From Oegoconia quadripuncta (taxonomy: Eukaryota; Arthropoda; Insecta; Lepidoptera; Autostichidae), in the NCBI GenBank assembly GCA_949316235.1, contig OX438745.1, positions 7,755,001 through 7,819,000 of the forward strand: a stretch of 64,000 bases of DNA. The letters are read 5' to 3'. Each line of letters begins with the position of its first letter. The stretch's first letter is position 1. This document shows positions 21,691 through 33,357 of this stretch, in pieces. The notes below the pieces were generated by a model. The model was not told the origin of the DNA. It saw nothing but the letters and a program-made list of their open reading frames with translations, and searched no databases. A program made the position numbers and the translations under genes.

Positions 21691-22261
21691 GACTGCGCGC
21701 GGTTAAATGCAGTGAGCGCTATTAACTCACCATTTATCCTCTTAGTAACTTCTGTACTCCTTGTACTTTAAGTATTAAAAGGTCGTGCAAATGTCAGTCT
21801 GAAAGATTGTGGTAATGGAAAATAATGGTGCAATATAAATAACACAATACCTACTTGGGTATTTGGAGGAGATACTTATACTTCAAAGGGTTTTGGGTAT
21901 GGGAGTAGAAAAACATTTATTTCTTCTTAGGTACTAGCGAACATTATATTGCAATCCATTTAATATGTTTTACAATAATAGTACTACTGCCGTAGTTTGT
22001 AATGATTGTGATTGATGATTGAATGATTTCATCGTGCTACGCTTTTGTTTTTTTTTTAATTAGGCCATGATGCTTGTACTGCCTATACCTATACAGCCAA
22101 ATTATGAATAAAATCTTTTTGAACCTGACTATGGATGAATCAAAAATCGACAGTAATGGATTTTCAAGGATAATTGCTGGTGGTTAAATATCACCAGCAA
22201 TGAAATTCCATACAACTTTGCTCGTCTATTCGATTAGCGAGTTCAAAGAGGCTTGTTAATG

Positions 22262-22525
22262 ACCACATTACAGGCATTTTTGAGTAAAATATATTTGATT
22301 GTTTATTTGATAATAAGTAAATATAATATGTAATATGTTGTAATGTAAAATGTAATTTACCTAATGCACCTTAGATTATGTAATGTAGGAGACTATAGGT
22401 TAACAAATAATGTAATATTTTAAGAGTACAAATATTTATACATAGAATATAAAAGAGAATACTTATGTAATTTATGTAAGCAACTGTTTGTCTCTATATA
22501 TATTAAACAATAATAATAATAATAT
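22262..22525 (+). mobile_element. Probable LINE 3'UTR with (aat)n tail
   Basis: A run of taatgtaa-like words ends in aaacaataataataataat. Resembles the 3'UTR at 47700-47935 in composition; no coding part. Confidence 0.35.
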
Positions 22526-22827
22526 GAAGTAATAATATTAAATTTTTTCCACGCTGCGTTTATGTAGCTTATACCACAACCAAGACATAAAGATGACAGA
22601 AAGTGTAAATTACGTTCTCTTTAAAACAGTACATCTTTAGAAAATACGCTATATTTGGGATACGTTTTTTATAAATGTTGCTGAGGGATTTATGAACGAC
22701 TGTTTTGTCTGAATCGGACACATGTTGCTCAGTGAAGCATATTATGTAGGTAGGTATCTACAATATCTATTCAAATAATTTTTACCAATATGAGGTTCCG
22801 GTAGAGATTAAAAGTGTGTCGGTCGTC

Positions 22828-23253
22828 CTAAAACCGAGCGGTTTGGCACGTGACTATGGAAAGAGGTCGGATGGGATGACGCTTGTTCCAAGGAAAAATG
22901 GAATGAACGTGGTATGAGCTGCCACTTGTGTTGACACAGTTGCGCCGTCTAATATCAGTGCAACCATTGCGGAAAGCTGCAAGCAACGCAAATATTCAAT
23001 CATGGAATATGGTTACATATTTGCGACGTTTGGTATGGAGACATTGGGTTCATGGGGACCTCAAGCTCGAATGCTATTTGAGGATTTATCAATCCGCCTT
23101 ATTTAGGTATCCTGTGATCGTGGAGCTACCGCATACCTTGGCCAACGCATCAGGTTTGGCATTCAACTAGGTAATGCTGCTAGCATCCTGGGTACCTCCC
23201 ACATGATAGCGATCTTGAACACGTTTTCTACCATGCTTAGATTGCGGGGCTGA
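22828..23253 (+). pseudogene. Nuclease-like C-terminal domain of a retroelement, two stops
   Basis: One frame over 142 codons, ending at TGA 23251-23253, with only two internal stops. Landmarks in order: LKPSGLARDYGKRSDGMTLV, CVDTVAPSN, ESCKQRKYSIMEYGY, FGMETLGSWG, then DRGATAYLGQRIRFGIQLGN and AASILG. I know this pattern (R/K-PDGMT ... WDxTxVDT ... KY ... ETLGxWG ... QRISLAIQRGNAAS) from uncharacterised retroelement-linked proteins of many invertebrates. The PDG plus WDxT...K spacing suggests a PD-(D/E)XK-type nuclease fold (inference). The first stop is TGA where W of the WDxT motif is expected, so the copy is dead. No RT precedes it on this strand. Confidence 0.6.
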
Positions 23254-23409
23254 ATACGTGTTTTGGAGTCTTAAGTTTCATTGATTTTCTTGTACTTTTC
23301 TAGTTTTCTGTGTTCTGAATTTATAAGTAGTTTAGTTTGTTTTGTAAGTAAAAGTGTGCTTTTAATTATATTGAAAACTACCATTAAATATTACACTTTT
23401 TATGCCAAA

Positions 23410-23905
23410 TTGAATGGACTTTCTCAAACCTGCGCATTAGACACATCTTTCTGTAACCATGCAGTCGTCTACACTCTCACTAAATACCGATTTAAAGCTG
23501 TTCATGGCAGCAAGAAAAGGGTTGATCGGAGGAGAGGTCCTCGAGGTACCCCGACATCAATAGCCAATAAGTCAGATGAGCAGCCGTCGATGATCAGCTA
23601 CCTGGATCGACGATCATAGAAAGTCAGTTATTCGAGTGGAAATTCCATACGAAAGAAGCTTGCTTGAAAGGTGCATGCCAGACCCCATCGTAACCTTTAA
23701 AGTGGTCGATAGAAACGGCAAGTACGTCGCCATGCTTCTCAATGGCTACACTCCAGCTGAGTAGTTCATCTATATCTGCTTGTAGATCGCCGGTGGATTG
23801 GTTTCGATGAAAGCCCTATTGCCGATCACTAAACAAATCGTAACCCTCCAGAACTTGTAGTCGATCATTCAACGACGATTTCAGTAATTCGTTCGAATGT
23901 ATAAT
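23410..23905 (-). pseudogene. LINE reverse transcriptase fragment, Jockey/I-like
   Basis: Minus-strand frame: LLKSSLNDRLQVLEGYDLFS, DRQ, a stop (TAG) where Y of RQYGFR is usual, GFHRNQSTGDLQADIDELL, then VLAVSIDHFKGYDGVWHA. This matches RT motif block A of non-LTR elements (usually AVSLDxxKAFDRVWH), but with the second half changed. After another frame change comes GVPRGPLLRSTLFLLP, equivalent to the GVPQG block. The catalytic block with two Asp residues is not seen. Plus-strand frame 23281-23619 is its shadow. Dead, 5'- and 3'-truncated copy. Confidence 0.75.
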
Positions 23906-24334
23906 ACTTTATAAATGTCGATGGCTTGGTAATACCACATAGTATCGATTTGATGTTTACTAATACTTCCGAGACTGAAGTATAAATCCACTGACAGCCA
24001 AAGTGTACATCAATCAGGGTAATAGCACTAATGGACGGGCGCAAAATATTCTAACTCATTTGGCGGAGTAGAGGCAGCGATTTCTTAATTACAGGGGATA
24101 CATCAATTTTCCTTTGGGTTTCCATGAAAGTACATGCTATAATTTCCCCTATTTATACAACGTGGTTTTGATAGACATTACATGAAAACCTTGGCAAATA
24201 TTTACAAAATTTCCCATTTTTCTTCTCGTTTTTTTACCTTTCCTCTTAACACTTTAACTGCCGAGATGTAGATACAGTTGAAACCGGTGAACGCGTTGGC
24301 ATTCCAAGATTTGGGATATGGGTTATTATATTTG
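23906..24334. other. No gene seen
   Basis: May include more of the decayed LINE on its 5' side, but I cannot follow the frame beyond about 23905. Confidence 0.35.
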
Positions 24335-24420
24335 CTACTAGTTTTTCGTCCGCGACTTTGCCCGCGTGGAGTTACATTATAGCAGAATCAATAAATTTTC
24401 TATTTGTTGTCGCATTGTAT
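24335..24420 (+). mobile_element. RTE-type LINE tail fragment
   Basis: ctagtttttcgtccgcgact and ttgcccgcgtggagttac give the usual opening of the tail family; the rest is missing. Confidence 0.45.
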
Positions 24421-24449
24421 GGTCGACCTTGTAAAATTTTTAATCCATG

Positions 24450-24532
24450 CTGAATAAATCGTCACTTTCCATCAGGTGAGATTGTGGCCAAACGCGAATC
24501 CAGTTTTTAATAAAAAAAAAAAAAAAAAAATC
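24450..24532 (+). mobile_element. LINE-A 3' terminus with poly-A
   Basis: gtcactttccatcaggtgag, aaacgcgaatccagttttt, then an uninterrupted run of about 18 A, showing the true 3' end of LINE-A. Confidence 0.7.
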
Positions 24533-25698
24533 GAACACGAGTCTATACAGGATCCTACAACAAATTGCCTATTTACTCTAGTGTGTTGAGATATTAGCTT
24601 AACGACTGCCTTCAATTGAAAACAATCGACTGGCTGTTTACACGTTGATACACGGGTAGTACGCAAGTCCATAACTATGTGCTACTTTTTCGTCAACATT
24701 TTGTAGGTATCTACTTGCGGAAACAATCTTACCATAAATTTAAAAGCTACGCACAATTTGTAGGCTTGTTCGCCTCATTTTCAACCAATCAAAACAAACT
24801 CAAATTGAACGTACGTACGACTCTGTGATAAAATGTATCGTTGAGACTTGAGAGTTTCACACCGTCTCTCCTCGTTAAGCTCTAACAAGCACGGAAACAA
24901 TGGCAATCATTTATAATAACGAAATCTCTTAACCAGACCAGAGGCTCAGCAGTATTTCTAATTGACTGCAAGTTCGACTTCCAATGACTTTGCATTGTTG
25001 TAACTACTTTGTTTATTCTAGGTTGCATTTAGAAACAATAATAACAATACTACTGCATAGGAATAAATAAGAATAAAAAATAAGAAGGGGATTTTACCAC
25101 AATAAAATTAGATTTAGTTTTGAGAAGTGTCATCAGAATTGACACCATTAAATGTGTTCCAAGTAGCAATTAATAGTATTCCAGAAGATGATGAATGAGC
25201 TCACTCCAGTTAATAAATAAAACATTGATTAATAAATATACCTACACTTGTCTATGATATATGAAGCGAATATTACCAGCTCAGTCGATATTCTTCTAGT
25301 GCCTAAGGCGCTGTGTGAATGTAGCAATATTTGAGTTAGTTTCGGCAACGGCCACCGGCTAGTTGTTTTAATAATATTCGTAATTATGTCTGGTCTAAGA
25401 AGCCACGTACACGGAAAAAAATATAGTCGCAAGTTTTTACGGACGAGTTTCCAGTTGCCGAAATTGGTAACTACCACACTGGCCACAACTAGCAAGTTAA
25501 ATGTAGGTACTAGTTGATTCAAGTAACTCCACCAAAAAAACGAGAGTTTATTTCATTTTAAAATATATGAAGATATTAGTGATGTTGTGGCAAATAAAAT
25601 TTGAATCAATCAGAAGTAAACAATAATAGAGAAATAAAAATAAGTGATAGTACTGGTATCTTGCAGTCTCAGATTAAGAAATAATAACAAAAAAGTTG
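24533..25698. other. No gene seen
   Basis: 1.1 kb without a supported feature. One minus-strand frame (25229-25522, 97 residues) has no recognisable content. Confidence 0.5.
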
Positions 25699-26025
25699 AC
25701 CGCCTCCGTGGCTCAATGTAAACAACATTGGGTGTATGAATCGGAGGTCGCGGGTTCGATCCCCAGCGGGGTACATGTTTAAGTACTCGGTTTGGTTGGT
25801 GGTAGAGCATTTTAAATGTCCGCCTGGCTAGCTACCACCATCTTATCTAAATCTGCCGCCAAGCAGCAATGTTAATGGCATTGTTGTGTTCCGGTTGTCA
25901 GAGATAAGATAGCCAGTCCCCCAAATGTGTTGGGGTTTCCGGGTCAGTACGCTTCCACCTTCGACCTCATTTTCACTTAACATCAGGTGTGATTGAGGTC
26001 AAGTACGAACACGTCGTGCATAAAA
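25699..26025 (+). mobile_element. SINE-3, full length
   Basis: Clean copy: head ccgcctccgtggctcaatgt, B box gggttcgatccccagcgggg, tail cgtgcataaaa. The least damaged SINE-3 in the window. Confidence 0.88.
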
Positions 26026-26069
26026 TCCCGACTACGTATAAAACTCAAAACGAGACGAAATAACTGATT

Positions 26070-26340
26070 TAGGAAATTTGTATGTGTGTGTGTCGGTTTA
26101 GCTGGTTCTAAGATATTTAGCTTTTAACACAATTTTTGGTGTATTCTGATGATATCATGGTCTTTGGAGGGTTTTCTGAACTTTTGATTAAACTCGGGGT
26201 TGGTTCTTAACCATGTTTGATGGCCGTTTTGAAGATATTTAGCTTTTACACACAGTTGGTTTGGTTTATCTGGACGAAATATTCGCTTGTTTTTTCGGCG
26301 ATTTTCTAAATGTTTAATTTATAGTTGAACAAAATTAAAT
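26070..26340 (+). repeat. Family U interspersed repeat (longest copy)
   Basis: Contains two related internal segments (agatatttagcttttaacac and agatatttagcttttacaca) about 120 bp apart, each followed by a tttggt and ctgatgat/ctggacga phrase, so family U may itself have an internal duplication. Confidence 0.5.
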
Positions 26341-26350
26341 AAACCTACCT

Positions 26351-26539
26351 ATGCCAATAACATCCTGGGCGCTGGCGTTGCCGCGCCATTGCACCACCGC
26401 CTTTCGAGGTAGCTTCAAGTTTGCTGCGTCCAAGTGTTGGAATGACTTGCCGCCGCCTCTGCGTAGTGTGAAATCAGTACACTCCTTTAAATTGCGATTA
26501 AAAAACCACCTCTTGGTTATACAAAAGAGAGCAAGATAG
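26351..26539 (+). pseudogene. CR1-like LINE RT C-terminus
   Basis: 62-residue frame to TAG at 26537 with AFRGSFKFAASKCWNDLPPP and LRSVKSVHSFKLRLKNHLL, the characteristic end of CR1/L2-type LINE polyproteins (FxxAAxxxWNxLPxxLR ... FKxxLKxxL). The frame here is intact but lacks everything upstream. The minus-strand frame at 26335-26550 is its shadow. Confidence 0.8.
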
Positions 26540-27055
26540 GGTAGGTACACTTACCTCACTGGTTTCAAACTCATACTGTGGTGTGTGGGTTCGTCAGCAG
26601 CGGTTCTGTCGGCGGCAATAATTCTCATAGGCGTATATCAGTGGCGTATCACCGGCGCCAACTGTCTCGGCAGACTGGATGAAGCAGTAGCCTAACTATG
26701 TCCATATTCTGACGTATTTATTTATACTATTATTACGTAATTATTATTTTGTATATTTACACTAGACTATACATACACTAACCCGATTATAATTATTTAT
26801 TATTATTCTGCTCATTATTGTACCTCACGTGGCGTCCATGCGTCACTGGGCATTTGGGGGCACTGAAAACCAGCGCTGTGATTCGTCGCAGCATGAGCTG
26901 AGTGCTAACCCATTTGTGCACGCCGCAACACGTGACAGCATTGTCGGGATCTTCTTCATAGTTGTATTTCTATTTTAGCTATAATTTACTACTTCTTTGT
27001 TTTTGTATCGTGTTGTGGCGTTCATAATAAACTATTCTTATTCTTAACTTCTATT
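26540..27055 (+). mobile_element. 3'UTR of the CR1-like LINE
   Basis: Follows the stop codon without a break, includes gtggcgtccatgcgtcactg and cactgaaaaccagcgctgtg (also near 14320), and ends in aataaactattcttattctt. Together with the preceding frame this is one 5'-truncated insertion of about 0.7 kb. Confidence 0.7.
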
Positions 27056-27069
27056 TCACTTACTTAATA

Positions 27070-27115
27070 TGCCCCATTTTTCCCTTACGGTAAAAAAACT
27101 CATCCGGTATTGTCC
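27070..27115 (+). mobile_element. Solo arm of the 60259 foldback family
   Basis: cccttacggtaaaaaaactc and atccggtat match the right arm of the foldback at 60259-60637. No opposing arm here. Confidence 0.5.
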
Positions 27116-27657
27116 TTTCTATCCCTAACTGTATCGACTATTTAAAACTTGTCGGTTGCCTTAACTAAAATAGCTACGACTGCACCGGTCATAAGTTTAA
27201 ATTCGGGTGAGTTGTGGAAATTCATCACGATACTTTATAGTTTGATTTCAAACCTTACCACCACATAATAATACCCATTATTATACGCTTAATAAACATT
27301 GCGACCGTACATAAATGAAAAGCAAATATATACCAAAATTTGCCCGTTGCTTCGTCTAGAGTAAATATATTTAAATGTTGATTGATTATTTAGTAACCGT
27401 TACCCGATTGGTTGCATTTACAAACCATTTGATACAAAACAGACAACGATGGACAGATGAGTTGTAAAACTTTATATCAAACGTATATTTAGTTTTGTTG
27501 GTGCTTTGAACAATTTAATGTTAGTAATTCACTGCGATTTGTTGAGTGCTGTGCTTGTGTATAGATAAAGTGGATTCCCACTTTACGTTTATACGTTTTT
27601 ACAACGAAAACATCAAAGCTTGGTGTTCCTATTTACTTATTAGCAGCCCATATTATC

Positions 27658-27765
27658 CTACTTCTGGGAAAAGGCCTCCTTGCTCTCTCTCCACTCTGCT
27701 CTGTGCCGAGCTTCCTCCGACCATTTGTTGAGGAACTCTGCCATCTCCTTCGACGCCTTCTTTGT
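27658..27765 (-). pseudogene. LINE ORF C-terminal remnant
   Basis: Minus-strand frame ASKEMAEFLNKWSEEARHRA then EWRESKEAFSQK and a stop. The W.EEARHRAEWR...EAF pattern resembles RTE/R4-type LINE ends. Moderate certainty because it is short. Confidence 0.4.
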
Positions 27766-27910
27766 TTGTTTGTAAACGCTTTATTGTACAAAAAGGCAAT
27801 ACATTAATTTTGCATTGATACATAAATTGAGTACAACGGCGGACTTATCTCATAGAGGGATTTCTTCCAGTCCACCATAGGGTTAGTTAGAAAACAGTAG
27901 ATTGGGCGTA
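27766..27910 (-). mobile_element. LINE 3' tail (type shared with 36330)
   Basis: ggatttcttccagtccacca and agggttagttag match gagatttcttccagcaaacc and gggatagttaat at 36440-36480. Oriented with its tail at 27766, directly abutting the previous remnant. Confidence 0.5.
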
Positions 27911-28340
27911 TACAAATTACAGCAAATTCAAACTAAAGCAAATACCTTCTTTCTAAAGGTGGGGTGGTGATTTTGGCCACAAGTCATCTTGGCATGATGC
28001 AGACATGGCCAGCCAAGTCCCTTTAGCTTAGCGGCCGTTGTGGCTACGTCAGCAACTATAGGGTCTCAGCGACTCGGTCGGTCAGTTTAACGTTCATACT
28101 GCGCTCGATGGCTCATTGTCAAACCTTGTGTTGGACCTTTGGGCTTCTGTTAAAGACAAGTGTGCGCGCCATAGGTGAGGATAGTGTTTTTACAACAGAA
28201 ATTTTAATGTTATTTACAGACTATGCTAAGGAGTCTTCATCTGATACTATTAATGTAAATTAGAACGTTTGGATGTCCGTCGCGAGTTATAGGATAAACT
28301 AATGCTCAAAGAGCGTAGGTTGATGAAATTCTGTGAAGGA
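27911..28340. other. No gene seen
   Basis: GC content is somewhat higher around 27960-28150 than in neighbouring stretches, but no open frame or repeat is recognised. Confidence 0.4.
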
Positions 28341-28427
28341 TTTTTTTTATGCATAACGGCTTACTCAATAACACCTGATTTTAAGTGAAGATGAGGTCGT
28401 AGGTGGAAGCGTACTGACCAGGAAAGG
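28341..28427 (-). mobile_element. SINE-3 tail fragment
   Basis: ttttttttatgcataacggc, a shortened caataacacctgat and aagtgaagatgaggtcg; truncated after gtactgaccagg. Confidence 0.65.
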
Positions 28428-28689
28428 AAAGGAATTTATATTTTGGAAACAAACAGACTTATAACAACACAGTTCTCGAATTCCGATTGTTATGAAACAT
28501 TATTCACGTGTGAGTTTAAGTAGGAAATGACCTAAGTCTTAATATGGACAGTTACCTATTTATTATCGTGACGAAACATGGGTAGTTATTTATTAATCGT
28601 GCCGAATGAATGAATCCTCCCTCACTTATAAATACACATACATGTATGTATGTATGTGTAGCCGTGTGCGGCTATTATTAGTGTTATAA

Positions 28690-28905
28690 TTAATTTAACT
28701 TAAGTCACGACCTTTATCCCAAATGGGATTTTGTGTTCCAAATATTAAGAGCTTAATGCTTCAAAGAACATGCACGGTTCACTTTACGAAATATACACAT
28801 CGTCATCTTAAAAACGTGCAATTCTACAGATGTTTTTTGGTGGAAAGTCCCTTAGTCGCCTTTAACAAAACCCACGGGAGAAGAGACGGGTTGGTAATAT
28901 ACTTC
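28690..28905 (-). repeat. Family H, longer form
   Basis: cacgacctttatcccaaatg, gtgttccaaatatta, ttttttggtggaaagtccct and tagtcgcctttaac, ending in cccacgggagaagagacggg. The last phrase also closes 31905-31985 and 34798-35020. Confidence 0.5.
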
Positions 28906-29433
28906 TTACGTGTCGAAACTACACGTGTGAATAATCATTTTCATTTCTCATATGTCTTAGGTTTGCTACCAACCAAACCTTCTTTGAACCTTTTAATTTA
29001 AGGATGCTTAAAAGGAGAATCCCACGTAATACGTATTATTTTAAAACGTAAATTTTTTTTTCGTATTTATTCGCAGTTTTATCGAACAAACATCGATAAG
29101 AACCAATCTTATGTAATACCCACGTTGTGAAAAATTTCTTAACATTTATTTCATTTATCTACGTTGTTCATTGCCGCGTAAAGTCACGCGCTAATGTCGG
29201 TGAAACCATTGCAGGAGGCAATGAACTACGTTTATCAACGTGGCGCGGCGCCCCCCCTCCAGCAATACCCATACCATAGAGGAATAACACTGCCCATACC
29301 CTTGTGGCACCATCTAGCGGCGGCATCTATTGTAGAATAGGAAAAGCACTTCGCACAATGTGTTTTTATTAATAAAATTCCTTGCACGTGAAATCTAATT
29401 CTATTGACCACATTTGAGGATTTTCGAGAGTAG

Positions 29434-29631
29434 AAGTCTACCACTGTACGTTTCTCAAGAAACTTCTTACCACGTACGACCACCCTGTGGAACGGACTTC
29501 CGGCAGCGGTATTCCCGAACGAGTACGACATTGGAACCTTCAAGAAACGAGCCTACACCTTCCTCAAAGGCCGGCAACGCATCCGGCAACCATTGCATTT
29601 TGGTGTTGCGGGTATTCATGGGCGGCGGTGA
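29434..29631 (+). pseudogene. LINE-B 3' ORF end, frame intact
   Basis: A 65-residue frame ending at TGA 29629-29631: [49 protein letters not shown] and VAGIHGRR. This is the standard C-terminus of a Jockey-like lepidopteran LINE group. An in-frame TAG at 29431 bounds it upstream, so only the 3' end of the ORF is present. The 3'UTR (gcggtgattgctttcaatca, gtgatccgcatgctcg) runs to about 29690. A reversed copy of this tail sits inside a SINE at 56641-56796. Confidence 0.8.
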
Positions 29632-29712
29632 TTGCTTTCAATCAGGTGATCCGCATGCTCGTTTGCCGCCCTCTCATATATATAAAACAAAAATCACTTT
29701 TAAGGGAAAAAT

Positions 29713-29976
29713 TAAATAAATATCCTTGACATACACACAGCGCCATCTAGTTCTACAGTAAGCAACTATAGGCTTGTGTTGTGGATACCAGATGGTTGAT
29801 ATACTACATAAATACATTTTTGTTGTAAATAAATACTTATTATAAATGAAAACATCCATAACTCGGGTACACATGTCCGTATTCATCACACAATCATATG
29901 CTCCTAGCGGGATTCGAACCCGCAACCTTTTGGTATAGTGGTCAGAGTTGCTAACCACTACACCAAACAGGTCGTC
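29713..29976 (-). mobile_element. SINE-1, near full length
   Basis: Same layout as 8085-8353, with both boxes intact (tggtatagtggtcagagttg, agcgggattcgaacccgc). It lies tail-to-tail next to the LINE-B terminus. Confidence 0.88.
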
Positions 29977-30884
29977 AAATTACTTAACCGTTTTTCAGAT
30001 ATTTCTAGCGTATTTAATTTTATTTACCGATAGGTGACTGTAGCAAACCATTGTAACAAGCGACTCCGTCATAATGTATTATGCGACGCCCACTACGGTG
30101 ACGTCACGAGCTCATTTGGAATCACGGCATATAATCGTACACCGTCTTTGTCTTTGTCTCTTTGTTTTTTCTCCGTGACTGGCTGGATAAGCACTTTTGA
30201 GGCCGATTGTACCATTGACATTGCTATCGTAACTTATATAAATACATTCCAATGTACACTGCAATTTGGTTACAGAGTAGACTTTTTATTACATTTTATG
30301 AGATGACGGCTGGAAATTTATAGGATCTATTTATCGCATTTTTGGCAGTCTCCGCACTTTGCGAAATGAGAAATTATTCGTCACAGGTGAACCTTTGTAT
30401 GGTTAGCATACTAATTGGAAATAATATATTCACATACTGGGTTATTTTTAAATTAAATGAAAAACTAATTTATTTTCAAAAAATCTCATAGAAAGTCATA
30501 GAACAAAAAGTTATCCGTGTTAATAATATATATTTTCGGTGATTTAACATAAGCCTATATACCTAAATGTAAGTTTTTTTTATAAAAACAGAACAAGAAA
30601 ATGAATAAACGAATTTACACCATTATTCACTAAATTCAGTGCTTAGTGCAGTGGAGAGTATTTTATTTTACTTTATTCGGTAAAACAACAGCATCGCATT
30701 ATATAAATTGTGCTTAAGCTAATTACATAAATTGTAGCCCGAAAAGTTTTCTATAAACTTATAATATTTTGAGAGTTGTGTGAAAAGTCATCCGAACAAT
30801 ACCTATTAATTCGATAAGCCAGAGGGATTATTATTATTAGGTATACTATTATAGGTAGTATAAAAATAAAAATATTCGTTTGAT
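29977..30884. other. No gene seen
   Basis: AT-rich; a 90-residue plus frame (30034-30306) has a compositionally simple LSLSLC stretch and no recognised domain. Confidence 0.5.
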
Positions 30885-31040
30885 TGCTTATCTAAGAACC
30901 ACAGCTTGAAAACATGTATTCAAAGAAAGAAAACCGCATCCAAATCGATTCACCTGTTTAAATTACAGTGCCACAGATAGAGACACATGTGATGATTGTC
31001 AAGCTTATTACACCCCTATTTTTGCGTCGGGGGTCAAAAG
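30885..31040 (+). repeat. TE tail with gcgtcgggggtcaaaa
   Basis: aagaaaaccgcatccaaatc, gattcacctgtt and cttattacacccctattttt lead to the same end as 21590-21690. Confidence 0.45.
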
Positions 31041-31904
31041 TCACTCGAGCAAGGACTGCATTATGCACCTTTGACTGTACGTACAAATATTGTTCAAATC
31101 AAAATGTATTTTGATTTTGACAAAGGTTAAGTATCCCTGACATTTATCGTTCTCTTACACTACTTCAATAACAATGAAAAGTGGACTATTTACACCGTTT
31201 AAAATGAAACACAGTGCGACGTCACTAGCAAAGAACAATACAATGATAATGACTGACGACTCTTTAATTGCTAACTGTACCATACAATTACTTCTCATAT
31301 AATAATACCTACTGCATTTAAACACATGTCGTGAAACGCATGCTCTGCTAACAGTCAATATATCATTTCCAATTCGTGCACTAGAACGTAGTTTGGCACA
31401 ATATTTAGACGTTTCGTAAACAAGAGTAGAAATAGCTTATGATAATTTCAACGGACCGTGTTAAATTAGCTAATTAATCTTTACATGTTCCGCCAAGAAA
31501 ATAATTTTAGATCTAATTGTAACTATGTTTCGATGTAACTTCAATTTATAATTTGAAGTTCGTACAATTCTAGGAATGGGCAAGTACATTTCTATTATTA
31601 CCCGACTGCAGAGGAAGGGTTATGATTTAAATTTACATAGATAACGTTACGAACGTTATCCCAATCGGGGTGTTCTTGAAACATCCACTGACGTGACAGA
31701 GGTGAACCCATCGCCGCTATTCAGTCTATAGACGTGTTTTGTTATTTATTTTATTAGGCATACAGTACAAAATTACAGTGAATTGAAGTTAGACATAAAA
31801 CACTATTATAAAACTAGACTATAACTCTATGTATGTATGCACAGAGTGAAATATTAATATCATAACAATAAATCTAACTGATATTCATTATTCAGTATTT
31901 TTGG

Positions 31905-31985
31905 TGGAAAATTCCTTAGTCGCCTTTCACGACACCCACGGGAAGAGACGGCTTGGCTCTATTATTTTTACGGGCCTAAACCATA
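31905..31985 (-). repeat. Family H terminal piece
   Basis: tttttggtggaaaattcctt, agtcgcctttcacgac and acccacgggaagagacgg. Confidence 0.5.
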
Positions 31986-32287
31986 CGGCACACCTCCTTT
32001 GCTTCATTCACTCTCAGTAAGTTGTTCACACATGCTCGTCGGTAAAGGATACTCTTGACTTGGCTTTCTGTTTCCGATTTGATCATGGTACATTCGCCCT
32101 CGACGTGGTCGTCGGCGTTCGAACAACACATTCGCTTCGTACGTCTCTTTCATTGTATTTACAAGGCCAAATAAATACTTCTTTTCTTTCTTAATTAGTT
32201 TAGTTTCTTTCTTAGTAAAATTTTTTCTAGTTAAAATTTGTATTTTAACCTGGGCTCACTACCCACGTCCTATAAAGCGAGACAATG

Positions 32288-32650
32288 CGGCCAGCCTTCT
32301 GTGTATCATTCCACCAAGCAGGGGTTATATTTTTGTACAGGGGTTATATTTTTGTAAGTATATATAAGTGAGTTATAATTAAATAATTCTGTAAGTATTA
32401 TTGATGAATGACGTCATTCTAAATAGCATGATGCCATGATGGCATTAATTTACAGGTGATAGAAGTCAGCCTTCTATGTGTACCATTCACTCAAACACTG
32501 ATTGTATTATTATTGCTCCCATAAAATGTATTACCTATGAAATTCTGCAAATATTTTTGGAAGGTTCACTTTTACTTGCCTTTTCAATGAATGACGTCAT
32601 CATAAATAGCACGATGCGATGATGGCGTGAATTTACAGGTGAAAGTATAA
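32288..32650 (+). repeat. Diverged tandem duplication with TGACGTCA in each unit
   Basis: Unit 1 starts near cagccttctgtgtatcattc (32292) and unit 2 near cagccttctatgtgtaccat (32467). Both end with a patch reading gaatgacgtcat, aaatagca, gatggc and aatttacaggtga. The 8-bp palindrome TGACGTCA is at 32409-32416 and 32592-32599, 183 bp apart. The unit middles have diverged heavily, while the ends are well kept. Confidence 0.7.
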
Positions 32651-32691
32651 TATAAAGTGTAAATATTTTACTCTCACTGGTCGGTATAATT

Positions 32692-32845
32692 TCAGTTTGT
32701 ACAAATTCCCAGTTTGTACAATTTACGACGGAAGTCAGCCAGATTCACCGTGTGTGAATAGTTTTCAAAATTTTACTGTATTGACTTGTAAAATTCGCAT
32801 TTCATTGTGTTTTAGTTTGTCCAAATTCGTAGTTCGTACAATATT
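32692..32845 (+). repeat. Short degenerate repeats of agtttgtacaaattc
   Basis: Two adjacent 16-17-bp units at 32692-32725 and two looser ones at 32814-32845 (agtttgtccaaattcg, agttcgtacaat). Confidence 0.5.
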
Positions 32846-33020
32846 GTCGATTCTATCTAATTTCACTATAAGAGAAAAACTGTCAAAATTTCACAAGAGG
32901 CTGGCATTCAACAACTTAATTAGGTATATTTTATTAATTCAATCCAATATGGTACGGGAGTAATCCAATATTCAATTCACAGTCATTGTGCAAATCTCTG
33001 CCAATAAAATTCATTTACCA

Positions 33021-33357
33021 TTTTTTTTATGCACAACGGATTGGTACTTGACCTCAATCACACCTGATGTTAAGTGAAGATGAGGTCGAAGGTGGAAGCG
33101 TACTGACCCGGGAACCCAAACACATTTGGGGGACTGGCTATCTTATCTCTGACACAACCGGAACACAACAATGCTATCAATCAACATTGCTGCTTGGCGG
33201 CAGATTCAGATAAGGTGGTGGTAGCTAGCCAGGCGGACATTTAAAATGCCCTACCACCAACCAAACCGAGTACTAAAACATGTACCCCGCTGGGGATCGA
33301 ACCCGCGACCGCCGAATCGTAAACCCAATGTTGTTTACAATGAGCCTCGGAGGCGGT
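33021..33357 (-). mobile_element. SINE-3, full length
   Basis: Reverse orientation, poly-T at 33021, head end gcctcggaggcgg at 33343-33355. Small insertions (acacaaccgg, atcaatcaac) relative to 25699-26025. Confidence 0.85.

Noticed and set aside
23281..23619. 112-residue plus-strand frame
   Set aside because: It runs antisense to the reverse-transcriptase pseudogene on the minus strand.
29235..29543. 102-residue minus-strand frame
   Set aside because: Largely antisense to the LINE-B 3' ORF, which has the recognisable protein.
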